Part shown: in pieces, positions 22,966-34,510 of the stretch
Numbering within the stretch: the stretch's first letter is position 1
Layout: every line of letters starts with the position of its first letter
Assembly: GCF_905475395.1 (NCBI RefSeq)
Contig: NC_058339.1
Span: forward strand, 12,222,001 to 12,286,000
Length of the DNA stretch: 64,000 nucleotides
DNA from: Chrysoperla carnea
Lineage: Eukaryota; Arthropoda; Insecta; Neuroptera; Chrysopidae
Direction of reading: 5' to 3'
Translations under genes and position numbers: made by a program
The notes under the pieces: generated by a model
What the model saw: only the letters and a program-made list of their open reading frames with translations
What the model was told of the DNA's origin: nothing
The model's database searches: none

Positions 22966-23485
22966 ACCATAAAATAGAATCAAATATCATAGATCAATAA
23001 TAATCTTTGAAAGCTATAACTGTTTCGTTTTTAAATCCATTTTAACTGCTACTGATTTTGGGAAATCTCCGAAATATCTGAATGGTCGACATTTGTTCTA
23101 TAATCTTCTGAATTAATGAAAAACAATTAAAAATTCAAATCAATTTGAATAAAAATTTCAGATTTTTATCTTTTTGTTAATAATAATCGAACGACCTTAA
23201 TTGCATCATAAAATATTGAAAAAAAAAAAAATATGTAACAATTATTATTACAAATAAATATGTCTGAAACAAAATGTGAAATCATTTTATAAAAATATAT
23301 GTATAATAATATTTAAATAATAATAATAATAATAATAACACATTACTTACTAATATTATTTTGTTTGTGGAATTTGTGCTAATTATGAATTAATTTTAGA
23401 AAGGCCAATCACTTTTTAACTGTACCTATAACATAATAATATTGTATGTATCTACGTTATTTACCTGTATGCATGTATGTATGTA
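22966..23485. other. Gene-free stretch with a TAA/TA simple repeat
   Basis: AT-rich; an (AAT)n run at about 23315-23340 and a (GTAT)n run just before the family C element. No gene seen. Confidence 0.5.
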
Positions 23486-24490
23486 TATACAGGCTGGGCT
23501 ATTTTATTCTATACACCTAAATATCTCGTTTTGAACTTAACCAATCAAGTAATAACTTGAACAAAAATTGTAGATAAATATTGGGAGCCCTTTTCCCAGA
23601 ACTAAGAAAATAAGTGATAGCTAGCCAAAAACTGACATCATAGCTGAAAAGAATGACCCAATATTAGTAGGTTTCAAAAAAAATTCCAATTGGGTCATAC
23701 TTTTCAAATTTATGATTAAAATTAATCTAGCTCTAATAGGTTTCAAGAATGTGGAGGCCTGGCCCCGGAATTAAGCACATAAGTGATTGCTAGCCAAAAA
23801 CTGACATCACAGCTGAAAAGAATGACCCAATATTAGTGGGTTTCAAAAAAAATTCCAATAAGATCGGATAAAATTTGTCTGTGGTATCAAAAAAATCGAA
23901 TTTTTAACTTTATGACGTCATCAGAATCCAAAAAATTTAATTTTTCTCTATCACATCCAAATTTTATCCAATTTTGATAAACCTAGTATGTAATTCTACT
24001 TAATATGGGTCATACTTTTCAAATTTGTTATCAAAATTAACCTAGCTCTATTAGGTTTCAAGATTGTGGAGTCCTGGTTCCGGAATTAAGCACATAAGTG
24101 ATAGCTAACCTAAAACTCACATCACAGCTGAAAAGAATGACCCAAAATTAGTGGGTTTCAAAAAAAATTCCAATAAGATCGGATCAAATTTGCCTTTGTT
24201 ATCAAAAAAATCAAATTTTTTAACTTTATGACGTCATCAGAATCCAAAAAATTTAATTTTTCTCTATCACATCCAAATTTTATCCAATTTTGATAAACAA
24301 AGTATGTAATCCTATTAAATTTGGGCCATACTTTTCTAATTTATGATCAAAATTAACCTAGCTCTATTAGATTTCAAGAATGTGGAGGTTTGATGCCGAA
24401 ATTAAGCACATAAGTGTTAGCTAGCGAAAAACTGACATCACAGCGAGATATTTTGGTGTATACATAGATTAATATGACACATCCTGTATA
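23486..24490. mobile_element. Family C MITE-like element 2 with internal satellite
   Basis: The ends form inverted repeats: TATACAGGCTGGGCTATTTT at the left and a right end that reads TATACAGGATGTGTCATATT on the minus strand, extended by ACACC.AAATATCTCG on both sides, with a TA target. The interior holds about three 315-bp units in the opposite orientation to element 1. The TGACGTCA palindrome is present near 23925 and 24228. No coding sequence. Confidence 0.72.
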
Positions 24491-25040
24491 TAAGTACCTA
24501 TGTATATTAAATTACTTGATACGATACAAATCATGTGTGGATATATATATTATATATCCTTATATTTTTAAGGTGGTTCCATTATTTAATGTTCAATGTT
24601 ATTTATAATGAGAAAGTATTTACATCAAGTCGAATGTTTTTTGGCTTCATGAAATCCCTAATTGATGTATATGAGACTCTGTATCTCGTGAACTACTTGT
24701 GACGCCGAAAACTAATTAACTCGAAATATTTTGCATTACTCTTGAGTGGTTCAAGTTGTCGAGGTTTCACTGTATTTTCACATTCTAAATATGAAGTTTT
24801 GTTGAATTAAACACGTGCAAATTGATCATATGTATAAATATTTGATTTTTATGATTAAAAATATCAATATTTTTTTAATTGATTATTAACTAATGTTTGT
24901 ATAATTGAAAAAGTATATCAATTAAAAAAAAATATATATGTACCTAATAAAAATGATTTATAGAAGTTTTCTTTTAAAATGGAAATCAAAATAATATGGT
25001 TTTTTGTTGTTTTACTTATATACAACTTTTACAAACATAA
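24491..25040. other. Gene-free AT-rich stretch
   Basis: No gene or clear repeat recognised. Confidence 0.4.
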
Positions 25041-25380
25041 TATACCATGTGTGTTTGTACCATCTAGGCATATACATATCTGTAGTATGACAAAATATAT
25101 CTGTTTAGTAATGCGTCTAAGCGAGAGGTATTATATACATGTGTTGTAAGACTACAGATACGATACGACAGATCTTCTGTTGTATGCATGCAGAGAGTGG
25201 GAGTTTTGTTGCATACTTACTAGTTATCTGTAGCTAAAAAACTCCCACTCTCCAAGCGTCTTCCAACTAATGTTCAATACATGTATATAATACCTCTCGC
25301 TTAGATGCATTACTAAACGGATGTATTCTGTCATACTACAGATATGTATATGCCTAGATGGTACAAACACACATGGTATA
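25041..25380. mobile_element. Foldback element with about 100-bp arms
   Basis: The left arm (25041-25143) starts TATACCATGTGTGTTTGTAC; the right arm (25280-25380) is its reverse complement with few differences and ends GGTATA. A second smaller inverted repeat, GAGAGTGGGAGTTTT with its complement, sits in the middle (about 25195-25255). The TA at each end suggests a TA target site. Non-coding. Confidence 0.82.
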
Positions 25381-25694
25381 GTGAGTCCATAATAAAGCGA
25401 ATCTAGAGCCTAAACGCGTGGACCAATTTAGATGATTCTTACGTCAATCAAATTATCCTAATCTTGCGAGTGTCACTAATGATGTTAATGAAAATTCAAT
25501 ATGGCAACAACTAGACGCCATGTTATATGAAAAAGAAAATCAATCAATATCAATTAATGGTTATTACATAGACTAATCGATTCACGTAAGAATGATTAAA
25601 ATCGGCTCATGAGTTTGGTTTCTAGAGCGCCACAAATAAGACCAAAGACATATATAATATATAGGCTAAAAATGAAAGTCGAAGAACTATGTTA

Positions 25695-26140
25695 AATGGG
25701 TTGAAATCGAAATCGGTTCATCCGTTTAGGTGCTACGATGCCACAGATAGACACACGCACATAGCGGTCAAACTTACCAGACCCTTTTTTTTAGTTCGAG
25801 GGTTAAAAAACACATTTTCGGGGACATGCATTCATTGTACTAAAAAGTAGAAAATAATTTTCACTCATACACATCTATCTTTAAAAGTTTGAGGCGCTCT
25901 GATACATTCTTGATATCTTAAATTCAGCACCTCCAGCTTTTACAAATATTCGTGTATGAGTGACTCATACAAAAATATATTTTCTACTTTTTTAGTACAA
26001 TAAATGTATGTCCGCGAAAATGTGTTCCCTCGAATTAAAAAAAAGGGGTCTCATAAGTTTGACCGCAATATGTGTTTGTCTGTCTGCGGCATCGTAGCGC
26101 CTAAACGGATGAACCGATTTTAATTTTTTTGGTCTCGTTT
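25695..26140. mobile_element. Inverted pair of family E ends
   Basis: The left part has GGTTCATCCGTTTAGGTGC, GCGGTCAAACTTA and AGTTCGAGGGTTAAAAAAC; the right part (about 25960-26120) is its reverse complement, with about 110 bp between. The arms also share ACTCATACA near the centre and GTAGAAAATA-like sequence. This is a foldback arrangement of a widespread insect element. Confidence 0.7.
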
Positions 26141-26852
26141 GAAAGGTAATTTAACGGAGAGTGTTCTTAGTTATGTGCGAGTTTAGAGTTCAGTATCTTA
26201 AAAAAACAAAAAAATTGGCGACGATCTTCAAAATGATTTAAGGAAAAAGATTATTTAATGGAGAGTGATTTTGTATATGCTTCAAGTGCGAGATTAGGGT
26301 TCCGTAACTGAAAAATTTGGAGGGGGGGGGGGGTAAAGTTTGTAAATTTCACTTGTTGAAGAAGCCTGTATCAATTTAATTTTAGACATGTTTATTTTAT
26401 ACATGTTCAGTTTTTTTTTATATGGATAAATCGTGGTTTACGAAAAATAATAATTGAAGCCATTAAAAAAAAGTATTCGCATGTGGAGTGTGGTGAACAT
26501 TACTATAATCCACCTCGCGATTTTTACATATACACAACCATTATACAATAACATATTTTTATTGCAATATATATTAAATTTTTTTTCTTTAAACACGATT
26601 TACACACATTCTTCACGATTTTTTATTTTTATTTTATTAACTTTGAAACACCTTTATATTAGTTTTTTGTTACTTTTAAATATTTTATCGTGTTTTTATA
26701 TAATATTTTCATACGAACAGTAACATGTGATGAGCAATACGTATATGAAGCCAGTATAAACATTTTTTGAATTATTTGTAAACAAGTAAAAAATTTGTGC
26801 AAAATCTGTTGAGAAATCGTCGAGAAAAGTCGTTGAGAAATTCACACTTTTT
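26141..26852. other. Family E flank and AT-rich sequence
   Basis: 26140-26310 repeats AAAGGTAATTTAACGGAGAG-type sequence of family E, followed by a run of 12 G at about 26322. The short frame at 26454-26723 is Phe/Leu/Ile-rich AT sequence, not a recognisable membrane protein. Confidence 0.4.
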
Positions 26853-27150
26853 ATTCCATGTATATATGTAATATATATCAAGGTATACTAAGTTTAGTCA
26901 CAAGTTTGTAACGCTTAAAAGTCCATTTTCGGTTGTCTGTCCGTCTGTCCAGAATGTAAAGAATGAGGTCGAGTTCGTAAATGAGCAAAATAGGTCACCT
27001 TTATCTTGGGTAGGATCCATCTTGTAAACCGTTAGAGATAGATTAAAAGTTTGAATGTGAAAAATGTTACTAATAAAAAAATAAACAACTTTTGTTTAAA
27101 ACATTTGTTCGTAAACATCACTGTTTGCTCGTAAGGGTGAAAATTAGGAC
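26853..27150 (+). repeat. Family A partial copy 4
   Basis: Starts CCATGTATATATGTAATATA and runs through the GTCC repeat and GTTAGAGATAG blocks to CACTGTTTGCTCGTAAGG. The CACTTGTTTT-type end is missing. Confidence 0.78.
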
Positions 27151-28644
27151 AAAATTTTGGTGTCCCTTTTCTCCAAAAACTATAAAAGATAGGAACTTGA
27201 AAATTTGATGGTAGCTTCAACTAGTAATCTTGTGAAACATTCTCGAAAAACGAGAAAAAATTCTAGAAAATACTTTCGAAATTAAAAAAAAAAACTGAAT
27301 AAATGGCATGACTGTTTTGGTTTTTAAACTCTTAATAAGGATATTGCAGGTTCCTACATTCAATAAAAATTCTACGGAACGCACATATATACAAGTCCGG
27401 GTCGCGTATAACCGAAAAGTGTCTCTTTAAACCACACTTCTACGATTTTTCAGGTATTTACTATCGGTTTTTCGGAAGGCAAGTTAACATCAATTGATTC
27501 TTTCGAAATACAACAGATTCTAGTTATTGAATAAATCAAACTATGCATGTTCATGTTTATTATTTTACTTTCAAACATAAAATATCAAAAATATTTTTGA
27601 TTTAGACGCGCTTAAATGATTTTAAGTATTTTTATATATATTTATTGCATGTATTCGGATTATAGGTGTAATTAAACTAAAATCAAATGGAATTCATTAT
27701 TGAACTGACCTTTGAATATTAATGAAATCAATTAATTTTAACAACAAAAATTTATTCTTCAATACAAAAATCATTTCTCAGTGAGCGAAAGAGCCTTGTT
27801 ATAACACTTTTTTTAAAAATAGTCTTATAGTAGCTATAGGTACGAATTTATTATTTGTAATTTCCCGTTATACTGTCTTGCGTTATTTTTATAGTGCTAC
27901 ATATTTTAGTGAAATATTTTAAAGAATTATAGCTATCCCATCAAAAACATAAATAAATATATAAAGAAGAATTATTAAGTGAAAGAAAGATTTTGGTATG
28001 AGGATTGAAATGCATCGTCCTCCACAATATTAACGATGTCTTAGTTGTTAAGGTAGTTCCTCCGCGACCGTCCAGTCAAAAAGTTTTGGATTAATACTAT
28101 CATTCAGTGCATTATCTGTGCTATGACTATTATACATATACCATATATTATTTTCAAAAGACTGTAGTTACTCACAATTATATATTCTATACGTATACAC
28201 ACACATACTTTGATATCTATCTTTACCATTAGTTTTTATATGCTTTCCACAAAAATCATCGCTAAAACGAGTTATTTATTTAAGTTTTTTATCGAAACTA
28301 TATGGTAAATAATTTTTATTTTTATTTATATATTTTCTAAATATAGTATTCTACATTATATTAGTTTTTCATAGAGATGGTGGACGTCATTCATTGGTAA
28401 ATAAATATAATATTTGTAAATTTGTGTATTTTTATACACTTCTCCCATGTACACGTACAAATTGCGTCACTTTTAATTGCTAATATCTCATGTATGGCAT
28501 GGTAAATCATCTTCTAATTTTAACAGCAAGTGTATTATGAATTAAATATTTTATATTCTGAGTTTTGAGAAATTCTTGGAATATCACTTTCGTGTAGGTA
28601 CTACCTTAAGGTTCAGGAGAGTAAAATCCGCCATATAACACTCA
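27151..28644. other. Gene-free stretch with a decayed tRNA-like sequence
   Basis: No gene seen. At 27932-27955 ATCCCATCAAAAACATAAAT closely matches the end of the large palindrome at 39808, suggesting a solo end of that family. At about 28030-28090 a GTCTTAGTTGTTAAGG segment looks like a decayed tRNA-derived head. Confidence 0.35.
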
Positions 28645-29090
28645 ATTGCAATTTCCCAGCGAAGCGGGTGGGTAGAGTTTCTGAGATATCGCAATATTTG
28701 GATCGACTTTAGTCCGTATCTCAAAAGCTAATCGACCAGTCATCAAATGCATCCGGTTTTTGTACTTTTTGGGTCAAAATTACTTTTAAATTAAATTTGA
28801 ATTGGAAAAAAAAAATTTTGTTTTGGAATTTGATGAAACTCGGTTGATGGGGTATTTTTGACCCAAAAAGTATAAAAACCAGGTTAATTTAATGATTGGA
28901 CCTATAGAAAGTTACAATATCAGCGATTATCATGGGCAAAACTTCATTTTAAAAAAAGTTAGAGTTCCCCACCGAAAAATTAAAGTCCATAAAATTGTGA
29001 ACAAAAGGGATTATAAGTGAGGGCTATAAAGTGATAGTCTTTGTTTTAAATAGGAGTAATTATCCAGAAAAGCGGACGGGTATCTGCTAG
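28645..29090 (+). mobile_element. Family D Helitron-like element 3
   Basis: Starts near TCCCAGCGAAGCGGGTGGGT and ends TCCAGAAAAGCGGACGGGTA, then TCTG and CTAG at 29087-29090, followed by T. Inside is a shortened 305-bp unit and the GAGGGCTATAAAGTGATAG block shared with elements at 11.8 and 18.7 kb. Non-coding. Confidence 0.62.
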
Positions 29091-30054
29091 TAAAACATAC
29101 AAATATGGAATGTATATTGAGTATATGGTACATTATGTCAATGGTCTAGACTTAATAAAGTAATAAATTTTTGTTTTTAAATGTTTAATTCTATTATTTT
29201 TATATATTTCAAATATATTTAATTTAATTGATAATGAATTATTGATTTAATTCATATAATCGGTAGCAACGGGTTTCAAAATATACAAAGTGGTTCAGAA
29301 ATGAATTCCAAGTATCACACCACCTGATTCATCACCAACAGATGTTGTCGACAATTGGTTGTGCGATGCGTAAATGTCCTTTTAAACTGTCACGGATTAA
29401 CAATTTAAAGGTCATTTGGGCTTTTTTACTAAAAAATGCCCTTTTCAATGTTTGAATTTATTTCTATTCAAAAATTGTTAAAGTTCTATCAAAAATTTTT
29501 TTTTTTTTGTCAAATAGTAGATGTCTTTTACCCGTGTTAAGGAAGTCCTCCTGTGTGACAGCAAATTTTTTAAACATTTTTTGGGAATTGTTTTCGAATA
29601 ATGAAAAGAGAAAACTTTGAGATTAAAATTTCAAAGAAAAATCTTCATTGGGGCGGAAGTTATACCACTCCGAAGATATCCGCTTCGAAAAAAAAAAAAA
29701 AAACGTTAACTTCGTCCACGATTTCGACTGATTGGCTCATCTGAAAAAAGAGACAAAACGCCATTTTAATTTTCTTCAATCTATGCGGAAATATCATATT
29801 TCCCTGAATCATTCTGTATATGGTTGAATACACGCTCTTTGGTGTTTCTATGTGCACAAGTAAATATAATCTTTATCTTTGATAATAACAATTTGATTAA
29901 TAAACAAAATCGATGAACGGTTTTTATTGTAAATTTGATTACAATGTCAATCACCTTTTCCAGTTCTTAAATTAAATTGATTCTGACTCGAAACTGTTTA
30001 ATTTCAAATAACTTCCAGTCGACGATCATTTAATTGAAGGATATTCTTATTGGC
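29091..30054. other. Gene-free stretch
   Basis: A small frame at 29660-29857 (-) has no recognisable content. Nothing else stands out. Confidence 0.4.
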
Positions 30055-30058
30055 TTAA

Positions 30059-30397
30059 GGACGTTCATGCGTCAACGATATTAGTAGAGAAATTAAAAAC
30101 AATATGATAAAGCGATAGTTTAAATGATTTTCTATGATTTAAAACAGGAAAAATATCCTGTTATCGAATTAAGGTTTAACATGAGACTAAATGGAAAATA
30201 TAAATCGATATTTTTCAAAAATTATATCGATAACCATACTTGAAACTTTTACCAGTTAACTATTATTTAAACTTTTAATAGAATTTCAAAAAAAATTTCT
30301 ATTTTATACTAATTTAAAATTCTTAAAAATTTTTTAAAATTTACATACTGTTTCCCTATGAACGCACATAGCAAAACAGGTACACGCATGAACGTCC
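30059..30397. mobile_element. TTAA-target MITE with GGACGTTCATGCGT ends
   Basis: The left end is GGACGTTCATGCGT and the right end ACGCATGAACGTCC, perfect inverted repeats, each bordered by TTAA (30055-30058 and 30398-30401). TTAA duplication is typical of piggyBac-like elements. 339 bp, AT-rich, non-coding. Confidence 0.85.
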
Positions 30398-30401
30398 TTA
30401 A

Positions 30402-31078
30402 AACTTGGATATCCAGTTACTCTATATTGGTTTTACATGTACGATAGCATTCCAAACTAACAACCATTGCTGTGCTAAACGAAGTTGTGGCTTGTTGCCG
30501 GAGGCGAAGCCGATTCTTTACTTTTGCTCCCTATAGATGTGCAATATTTTAGAAAACTCCCGATAAATGACGATTTTACTTATAGTAACAATTTCAGATG
30601 AGATTTTGTTGTTTCATACTTTCTAGTGTCGATTTTGTAGACGTCGGGGGTTTTACTTTTGGAATTTTTCTTAAATTACAAATTGTAAAAGTTATCACTA
30701 ATTATTTTAGCGACTGGAGTATGATCTTGTCAGTTTCTTCCCATGTACCTTTAATTATTCAGATGAAGTATTCTTTTTTGAACTTAGCAGGTCATTCTTT
30801 TAAAATGTTATTTTATAAATAAGTATATTTATTATGTAAGAGTAATTATTTTTATGAATTTATTAATTAATAAAATGTATAACAAATTATATTTTTATTT
30901 TTAATATTATCAAGTGTTTTTGTAATATAATTTCATTACATATGACGTTTAAATTTTTATGATGATACTTTAAATATTAATTTTTTTATAATAATAAAAC
31001 TTACCCACAAACGATCATGAATTAAAATTATTAACGAAACTAACAACTGATAATAAATTATAATTTTACTAGCTGTGA
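30402..31078. other. Gene-free stretch
   Basis: A 74-residue frame at 30598-30822 (+) has no recognisable motif. No other signal. Confidence 0.4.
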
Positions 31079-31545
31079 ACTACCCGCTTTGCTGGGCAAC
31101 ATCCCCACTTGCACCCCTCCCTCCACATTTCCTTGCGTGGGATAACAGTTTTGTAATGTACACGTCATGCTCTTTTATTTGATACCCCAATTAGGTATAT
31201 TTGTAAATATTCGATAATTCCTTCCCACTTTCTCGCTACACCTTTCTACCCTCCGAAGGTTAAAAGTAGATAAAAACAATAGATCTTTGAAGCTGGTTGT
31301 ATATCGTGTCAATATTTGAGCTTAATCGATGCACAACTTTTTTAGTTTTTGAAGCATATCCCTTTCAACCCCTATTTCAACCCCTTACTCTACTATAATA
31401 TGGATGTATTATACATAAAAACCTTCCTCTTGAATCACTCTATCTATTAAAAAAACCGCATCAAAATCCGTTGCGTAGTTTCAAAGATTTAAGCGTACAT
31501 AGGGACATAGGGACAGAAAAAGCGACTTTATTTTATAATATGTAG
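31079..31545 (-). mobile_element. CTAG-ended Helitron-like element (AACTACCCGC type)
   Basis: The plus-strand left end is CTAGCTGTGAACTACCCGCT, then TTGCTGGGCAACA, so the minus strand ends in a GC hairpin region and CTAG. The right side contains CATCAAAATCCGTTGCGTAG, repeated ACATAGGG and GCGACTTTATTTTATAATAT, familiar from insect non-autonomous elements. Confidence 0.6.
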
Positions 31546-31591
31546 TGATGTACCTACCTAACAGTAAAATATGAAAACGAAAAATATCTTA

Positions 31592-31760
31592 TACAGTGTG
31601 GGTCATTTTAATCTATAATAGTTAGCCGGATCAGTAGCTGAGCGAGTTAAGACGGTTTTTATTTGCTTTGACTTCTGGCTGGGAGGTTGCGTATTTTGCG
31701 TCGCTGACGTAACAGAGCTTAGATCTACGTATATTTTCACTGCGGATTATGAAAATAGGG
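31592..31760 (+). repeat. TATACAG end plus tRNA-like head
   Basis: ATACAGTGTGGGTCATTTTA resembles the end of family C element 2. Just downstream GATCAGTAGCTGAGCGAGTT and AAGACGG form an A-box-like segment, with a weak B-box-like GGGAGGTTGCG. Probably a decayed tRNA-derived SINE beside a MITE end. Confidence 0.4.
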
Positions 31761-32156
31761 ATTTAATAAAATCATTTTTCAAAAATATTTCAAAATTACA
31801 AAATTTTTAAATGTTGAATTTGTTACAAGATTGTTTATAACTGTCTCAGTTTTCAAATTAAATTTTCCCATGACGTGTAGTAACATTACATACAAAATTT
31901 AATAGCACAAATGTTTTATTGTGAAATACAAAACTCTACAAAATTTCGTAAATTGCATTGATAACTATAAAAATAGGGCTTCCAAAAACGATACATGTCG
32001 CAAAGTTTATGTGAAATTAAAAATTTCATTGTATTTCTAGTACAAGAGACGGTATAAGGTCGATCTTCACCCATTGATTCACCAGTTGAGACATATTTTT
32101 TATGAAATTGTATTGATTTTTAAACATGCTTATCATATTCTTTTTATCGAAAAATG

Positions 32157-32703
32157 GCTATATGAAATATACATGGTATATTAAGTTTAGTCCCAAGTTT
32201 GTAACGCTTAAAAATAATGATGCTAGGAAAAAAATTTTGTCATAGGTGTTCATAAAATCACCTAATTAGTCCATTTCCGGTTGTCCGTCCGTCTGTGGAC
32301 ACGATAACTCAAAAACGAAAAAAGATATCGAGTTGAAAATTTTACAGCGTACTCAGGACGTAAAAAGTGAGGTCAAGTTCGTAAATGAGCATCATAGGTC
32401 AATTGGGTCTTGGGTCCGTAGGACCCATCTTGTAAACCGCTAGAGGTAGAACAAAAGTTTAAATGTAAAAAATGTTCCTTATCAAAAATTAAACAACTTT
32501 TGTTTGAAACATTTTTTCGTAAACATCACTGTTTACCCGTGAAGGCGCAAATTAGGCATAAATTGTATAGTATGGATTATATGAGAATATCAGTTATGTA
32601 TGTGTGACATTTATGTATGTGTAATGTAATAGAGTAATCAACACTGTCTTTGTGTGGTATTTCAACAATTAACTCAGTCAATTGTTTGTTTTCACTTGTT
32701 TTT
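32157..32703 (+). repeat. Family A long copy 5
   Basis: Nearly complete: starts TATGAAATATACATGGTATA and ends TCAATTGTTTGTTTTCACTT. All the internal blocks are present, with two GTCC repeats. Confidence 0.85.
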
Positions 32704-33346
32704 AATTAAATTTATTTTAATTAATTTTTTCATGAACGATTTTTTCAGGCAAGCCTATACCATTAATTTCGTAAAAAACGTCCCTAGTTACAGTTCCAAA
32801 GCATAAATAATAAAGCTTGTCGTCATATCTTCGACCTTATTCTGCTGTTATGTTCCTACACGATTCACTTAAATTAAATATCAATCAGATTGTCAAACGC
32901 TTGCTCCGAGACACATCGTCAAAATGAAACTGCATATAGGAGCAATGAATGCTGAATATTTCATGAACGGTTGCATTAAGTTCAATTGTAAACGTGTAAA
33001 CGTTAAGCGTTATCTTTTCTCGCAATGAAAGTAAAAACAATAGCAGTTTGTTGTTCAGAGACAATAATAACAAAATAATTAATTATATTTCATTGTACAA
33101 AAAGAAAGGGGTATCAGTTGTTTACTATAAAAGTATAAATACTAAAAATATGATAATACAAAATTATATTTCTAATCAATAAAATGATATTTAGAATGGT
33201 AATAAAAATAAAACTTCTCTTATAATTCTTATCAAATAATAAATAAATATATACAAGATGATAAATAAGTAACGGAATAATAAAAATTATTTTAAAATCT
33301 CAGTTTTCATTTCTACGCATTTCGTGACTTATGTATTAATTTGTCA
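32704..33346. other. Gene-free stretch
   Basis: Nothing recognised; AT-rich. Confidence 0.4.
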
Positions 33347-33635
33347 ACCCTAGTAGCTCATTTGGTTAAAGCGTAATCAATTGCGTTCGAGGTATGTCTA
33401 GAGTAGCGGGTTCCATTCTAGCCGTCACAAAAAAAATTAACTTAATTAATTAGTTGTGATGGGCTGGTGTAGTCCATGGTATATGCATGAAGGAGGTGCA
33501 CTCGACTTCTCAAAATAATGAGGAGCCGATAAATGAAATTATCAACGAAAAGGGTGGAAAAACACATATATGGTATCACAATGGACTCTATATATCTGTC
33601 TACCTTTGAAGACAGTCAATATAGCCATAACCTAT
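33347..33635 (+). mobile_element. tRNA-derived SINE (family B), copy 3
   Basis: A box TAGCTCATTTGGTTAAAGCG and B box GGGTTCCATTCTAGCCG are both recognisable, followed by the body (GATGGGCTGGTGTAGTCCAT, CATGAAGGAGGTGCAC). It ends GACAGTCAATATAGCC and then ATAACCTA. This is the copy with the clearest order of head, body and tail on the plus strand. Confidence 0.85.
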
Positions 33636-33778
33636 GCATTAATTTTAACTTATTAATTTAAGCATTAATATTAACATCGAAATCTTCATTCGTTTTTTGA
33701 TATGGCACTCTCTTTTTGTATGCTCAAAAACGCGTTTAAAAAAAAGTTAGTTAAATTTTGTCGTTTATTTGATATGAC

Positions 33779-33970
33779 TGCAGAAACCCGTCCGCTTTGC
33801 TGGGCAATTTCTCCTTTTTAAAACAAAGACTATCACGTTATAGCCGTCATATATCATTAAATTAACGTGATTTTTATATTTTTTGGATCAAAATTACCCC
33901 ATTGACATTGTTCACTGAGTTGTATCAAAACAAAAATTTTTATCCGATTTTATCGATTTTTTCAAAGGGA
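33779..33970 (-). repeat. Family D element, left part (split by SINE)
   Basis: Begins with AACCCGTCCGCTTTGCTGGG, the terminal block, and reaches the TTATCGATTTTTTCAAAGGG block of the tandem unit, where a SINE fragment follows. The remainder resumes at about 34141. Confidence 0.65.
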
Positions 33971-33971
33971 T

Positions 33972-34077
33972 TCCATTGTGATACCATATATGTGCATTAC
34001 ACCAGCCCATTACAACTATTAATTAAATTAATTTTGTTGCAACGGCGGGAATCGAACCCGCTACCCTAAGCATACCG
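33972..34077 (-). mobile_element. tRNA-derived SINE (family B), fragment
   Basis: Minus-strand fragment running from the B box (GGGTTCGATTCCCGCCG) to ATGGTATCACAATGGAA, with about 60 bp of the body missing. It lies inside a family D element. Confidence 0.8.
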
Positions 34078-34140
34078 TTTTCTATCCACGTATGTAAATA
34101 TAGTCAAAGTGTTTTGTATATATAGTTCCACATTTTCCAC

Positions 34141-34510
34141 GGACTAGAATCGATCCAAATATTGCGATATTTCAGAAACACTGCATCCAAGAATGCAATT
34201 AACTGGATTTTTATACTTTTTGGATCAAAATTACCCCATCAACCGAGTTTCATCAAATTCCAAAACAAAATTATTTTTGCGCATTTTTCGATTTTTCCAA
34301 CCCAACCCAATTGTAAAAAAATTGCAAAAAATCGAAAAATTTTATTTAATCTCCAATTTTGATGAAACTCAGTATATAAGGTAATTTTGACAGAAAAAGT
34401 ACAAAAAGCGGGTGCATTTGTTGACTGGTCGAATAGTTTTTGAGATTATTTTGAGATACGGACTAATTCTCGCTCACATTGTAACTTTCTATAGGTTCAA
34501 TCATTAAAAA
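34141..34510 (-). repeat. Family D element, right part
   Basis: Continues the 305-bp unit: AAATATTGCGATATTTCAGA, TTTTTGGATCAAAATTACCC and GGTGCATTTGTTGACTGGTC. Confidence 0.65.

Noticed and set aside
26454-26723. Putative multi-pass membrane protein of 89 residues
   Set aside because: Phe/Leu/Ile/Tyr-rich composition is what AT-rich non-coding DNA gives; there is no conserved motif or nearby splice structure.
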